28,234 nt of DNA, taken from a virus. The stretch covers positions 1 to 28,234 of IMG/VR virus record IMGVR_UViG_3300048672_001066; one strand, written 5' to 3'. The notes beneath the pieces are model-generated. The model saw only the letters and a program-made list of their open reading frames with translations. It searched no databases and was not told the DNA's origin. Both the position numbers and the translations under genes were made by a program. Positions 27,193-28,234 of this stretch are shown piece by piece (position 1 is the stretch's first letter; each line of letters opens with the position of its first letter).

Positions 27193-27462
27193 ATGGCTTT
27201 TACAGTTTCGAATGTAGTGCGCGATACCTGGGGCGCTAATAAAATTAATATTTTACGAGTGACCGCAGACGCGACGACTCAAACAATTGATACGGGATTT
27301 AATGTGGTGAAGCATGCTTCTCTCATGAATGAAGGTGCAAGCACCAGTCCTGTTATGGTAATGAATGCTGGCGCTGAAGGCACCTCGATCAATGGAAGCA
27401 TTGCTTTGAGTGGTTGCACGGCTGCGGCGATTTATCATCTTTGGGTTGTGTCTCCTGCTTAA
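27193..27462 (+). CDS. Small virion-type protein (89 aa)
   Basis: A very strong ribosome site (AGGAGG) precedes ATG 27193, which suggests high expression. The pattern F-T-V-S-N-V-V-R-D-T-W-G, V-T-A-D-A-T-T-Q-T-I-D-T-G-F, I-N-G-S-I-A matches small beta-sheet proteins I recall near phage capsid genes. It is rich in Ser and Thr. It is probably a virion component such as a decoration or connector-associated protein. The exact role is unknown. Confidence 0.65.
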   Translation: MAFTVSNVVRDTWGANKINILRVTADATTQTIDTGFNVVKHASLMNEGASTSPVMVMNAGAEGTSINGSIALSGCTAAAIYHLWVVSPA

Positions 27463-27480
27463 TTAAAAAAGGGGTTCATA

Positions 27481-27816
27481 ATGACAACTTATAAGATTTT
27501 CGAACCAGCTTGTGCGGCAGGAGCAACGGGAGCGACAAATTCGCTTATGTACGTTGGCCCACACACGAAGGCGATTTTAGTAGTCTCGAACGTGACTGGA
27601 TTTAACTCGGGCGCAGGGAATGCGACGATTCAAGTTCGTCAAGCCATTGATGAGAATGGTGGGACCTCGGTCATGACCTCGATAGCAACTGAAACGGTTG
27701 CTGGAGTTTATGAGCTGACGAACATCGGCTTGCAGTATATGAAGATAGGGTTTGGCACCGCGCCAACTGCAAGTGCTACTGGAAGAATTAACATAGTTGT
27801 GTACGACGATTTATAA
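27481..27816 (+). CDS. Small virion-type protein (111 aa)
   Basis: ATG 27481 follows AAAGGGG. The product is beta-type, with many Thr, Ala and Gly residues (C-A-A-G-A-T-G-A-T-N-S; A-T-I-Q-V-R-Q-A-I-D), and ends in I-N-I-V-V-Y-D-D-L. Its style is close to the preceding gene, so both are likely capsid-associated. No enzymatic motif or membrane segment is seen. Confidence 0.6.
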   Translation: MTTYKIFEPACAAGATGATNSLMYVGPHTKAILVVSNVTGFNSGAGNATIQVRQAIDENGGTSVMTSIATETVAGVYELTNIGLQYMKIGFGTAPTASATGRINIVVYDDL

Positions 27817-27845
27817 AAACTAACTTAGAAAGGACGGGGTGAAAC

Positions 27846-28234
27846 ATGGCAACACCGCAACCAACAGCAACTCAGGGTCAACTCGATGAAAGCTCAAGCC
27901 GTTTGGTATGGGTTTTAAATCGTGATGCAAAACCATACAAAGGAAAGTTTGAGGGGGCTCCTGTTGAGATTCCTGCAAACTCAGAGAAGATTGCAAAGCT
28001 GCACCATAAGGGTGGAAACTTGATGCCGTATCTTGCGGCACGGTCTTTTATTACGGACTACAAAGAACCCCAAGAGTGGGTCATGGATGCAGGTGGTAAG
28101 CCTCAGCCGATCTTTGGGCCTAAAGCTTTGTACGATATGGAACTGACCCAAGATGAGTTTGATAAGATAGTTAAAAAAAGCAGTGCGCAACTCAGTAAAG
28201 AAACTGCGGCTGAAGAGAAGAAGGCGCGAAAGAC
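27846..28234 (+). CDS. Hypothetical head-module protein, 3' end beyond window
   Basis: An open frame starts at ATG 27846, with AAAGGACGGGG upstream, and is still open at the window edge (129 codons seen). The product is soluble. It has a Gln/Thr-rich start (T-P-Q-P-T-A-T-Q-G-Q), a beta-like segment (F-E-G-A-P-V-E-I-P-A) and a charged helical end (E-L-T-Q-D-E-F-D-K-I-V). No family is recognised; position suggests a virion or assembly role. Confidence 0.6.
   Translation, partial: MATPQPTATQGQLDESSSRLVWVLNRDAKPYKGKFEGAPVEIPANSEKIAKLHHKGGNLMPYLAARSFITDYKEPQEWVMDAGGKPQPIFGPKALYDMELTQDEFDKIVKKSSAQLSKETAAEEKKARK

Noticed and set aside
1-28234. CRISPR arrays, tRNA genes and an integrase or attachment site.
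   Set aside because: No regularly spaced repeats, no cloverleaf-like tRNA sequence with a T-loop motif outside genes, and no recombinase motifs were seen by eye.

Overview
The window is part of a tailed double-stranded DNA bacteriophage genome (Caudoviricetes), either free or integrated. The evidence is a consecutive packaging and head module on the + strand: small and large terminase, portal, scaffold-like protein, major capsid protein and small virion proteins. There is also a cell-wall peptidase with small membrane proteins, phage-type recombination and replication genes, and very dense packing with ATGA/TAATG stop-start overlaps. Two genes encode proteins with lipoprotein signal peptides, which fits a Gram-negative (diderm) host. 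No integrase, tRNA or rRNA gene was seen, and the host cannot be named from the sequence. A secreted fibronectin-type-III protein has a second domain that, from memory, resembles ones common in Verrucomicrobia; this is only a hint.

Layout. 1-2726 (+): the end of a repeat-rich tail fibre gene and a second virion-type protein. 2781-4873 (+): a small conserved phage protein, then a lysis-type cassette (membrane protein, M15 peptidase, two short membrane proteins, a lipoprotein), then a possible DNA-binding protein and an HNH protein. 4935-5612 (+): a metallophosphoesterase. 9295-5673 (-): two leftward operons of mostly small proteins, including a second membrane/lipoprotein cassette, a Sak/DUF1071-like single-strand annealing protein and the secreted FN3 protein. 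9331-10264: a NUMOD4/HNH homing endonuclease (+) and a VRR-NUC nuclease (-) with a good promoter. 10265-10569: a non-coding stretch with three inverted repeats. 10570-12319 (+): a replication-type protein and small zinc-finger, ribbon-helix-helix and membrane proteins.

12316-17412 (+) is the most unusual part: six sugar enzymes (PseB-type nucleotide-sugar dehydratase, short NeuB-type synthase, Gfo/Idh/MocA oxidoreductase, SpsF-type cytidylyltransferase, class III aminotransferase, GNAT acetyltransferase). Together they look like a compact route to a CMP-activated nonulosonic (sialic-acid-like) sugar. An HNH gene interrupts the operon. 17417-28234 (+): a ParB-methyltransferase fusion and the packaging/head module. 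Inside the head module, right behind the capsid and a decoration-like gene, lies a Maf/DUF115-type protein. That family transfers nonulosonic acids onto flagellin Ser/Thr in bacteria.

The central proposal, an inference, is that this phage makes its own nonulosonic acid and uses the Maf-like enzyme to decorate its capsid or other virion proteins. Separately, three genes show an identical kind of single-base frame break (6604-6743, 9144-9295, 25634-26097), which may reflect sequencing or assembly errors rather than biology.
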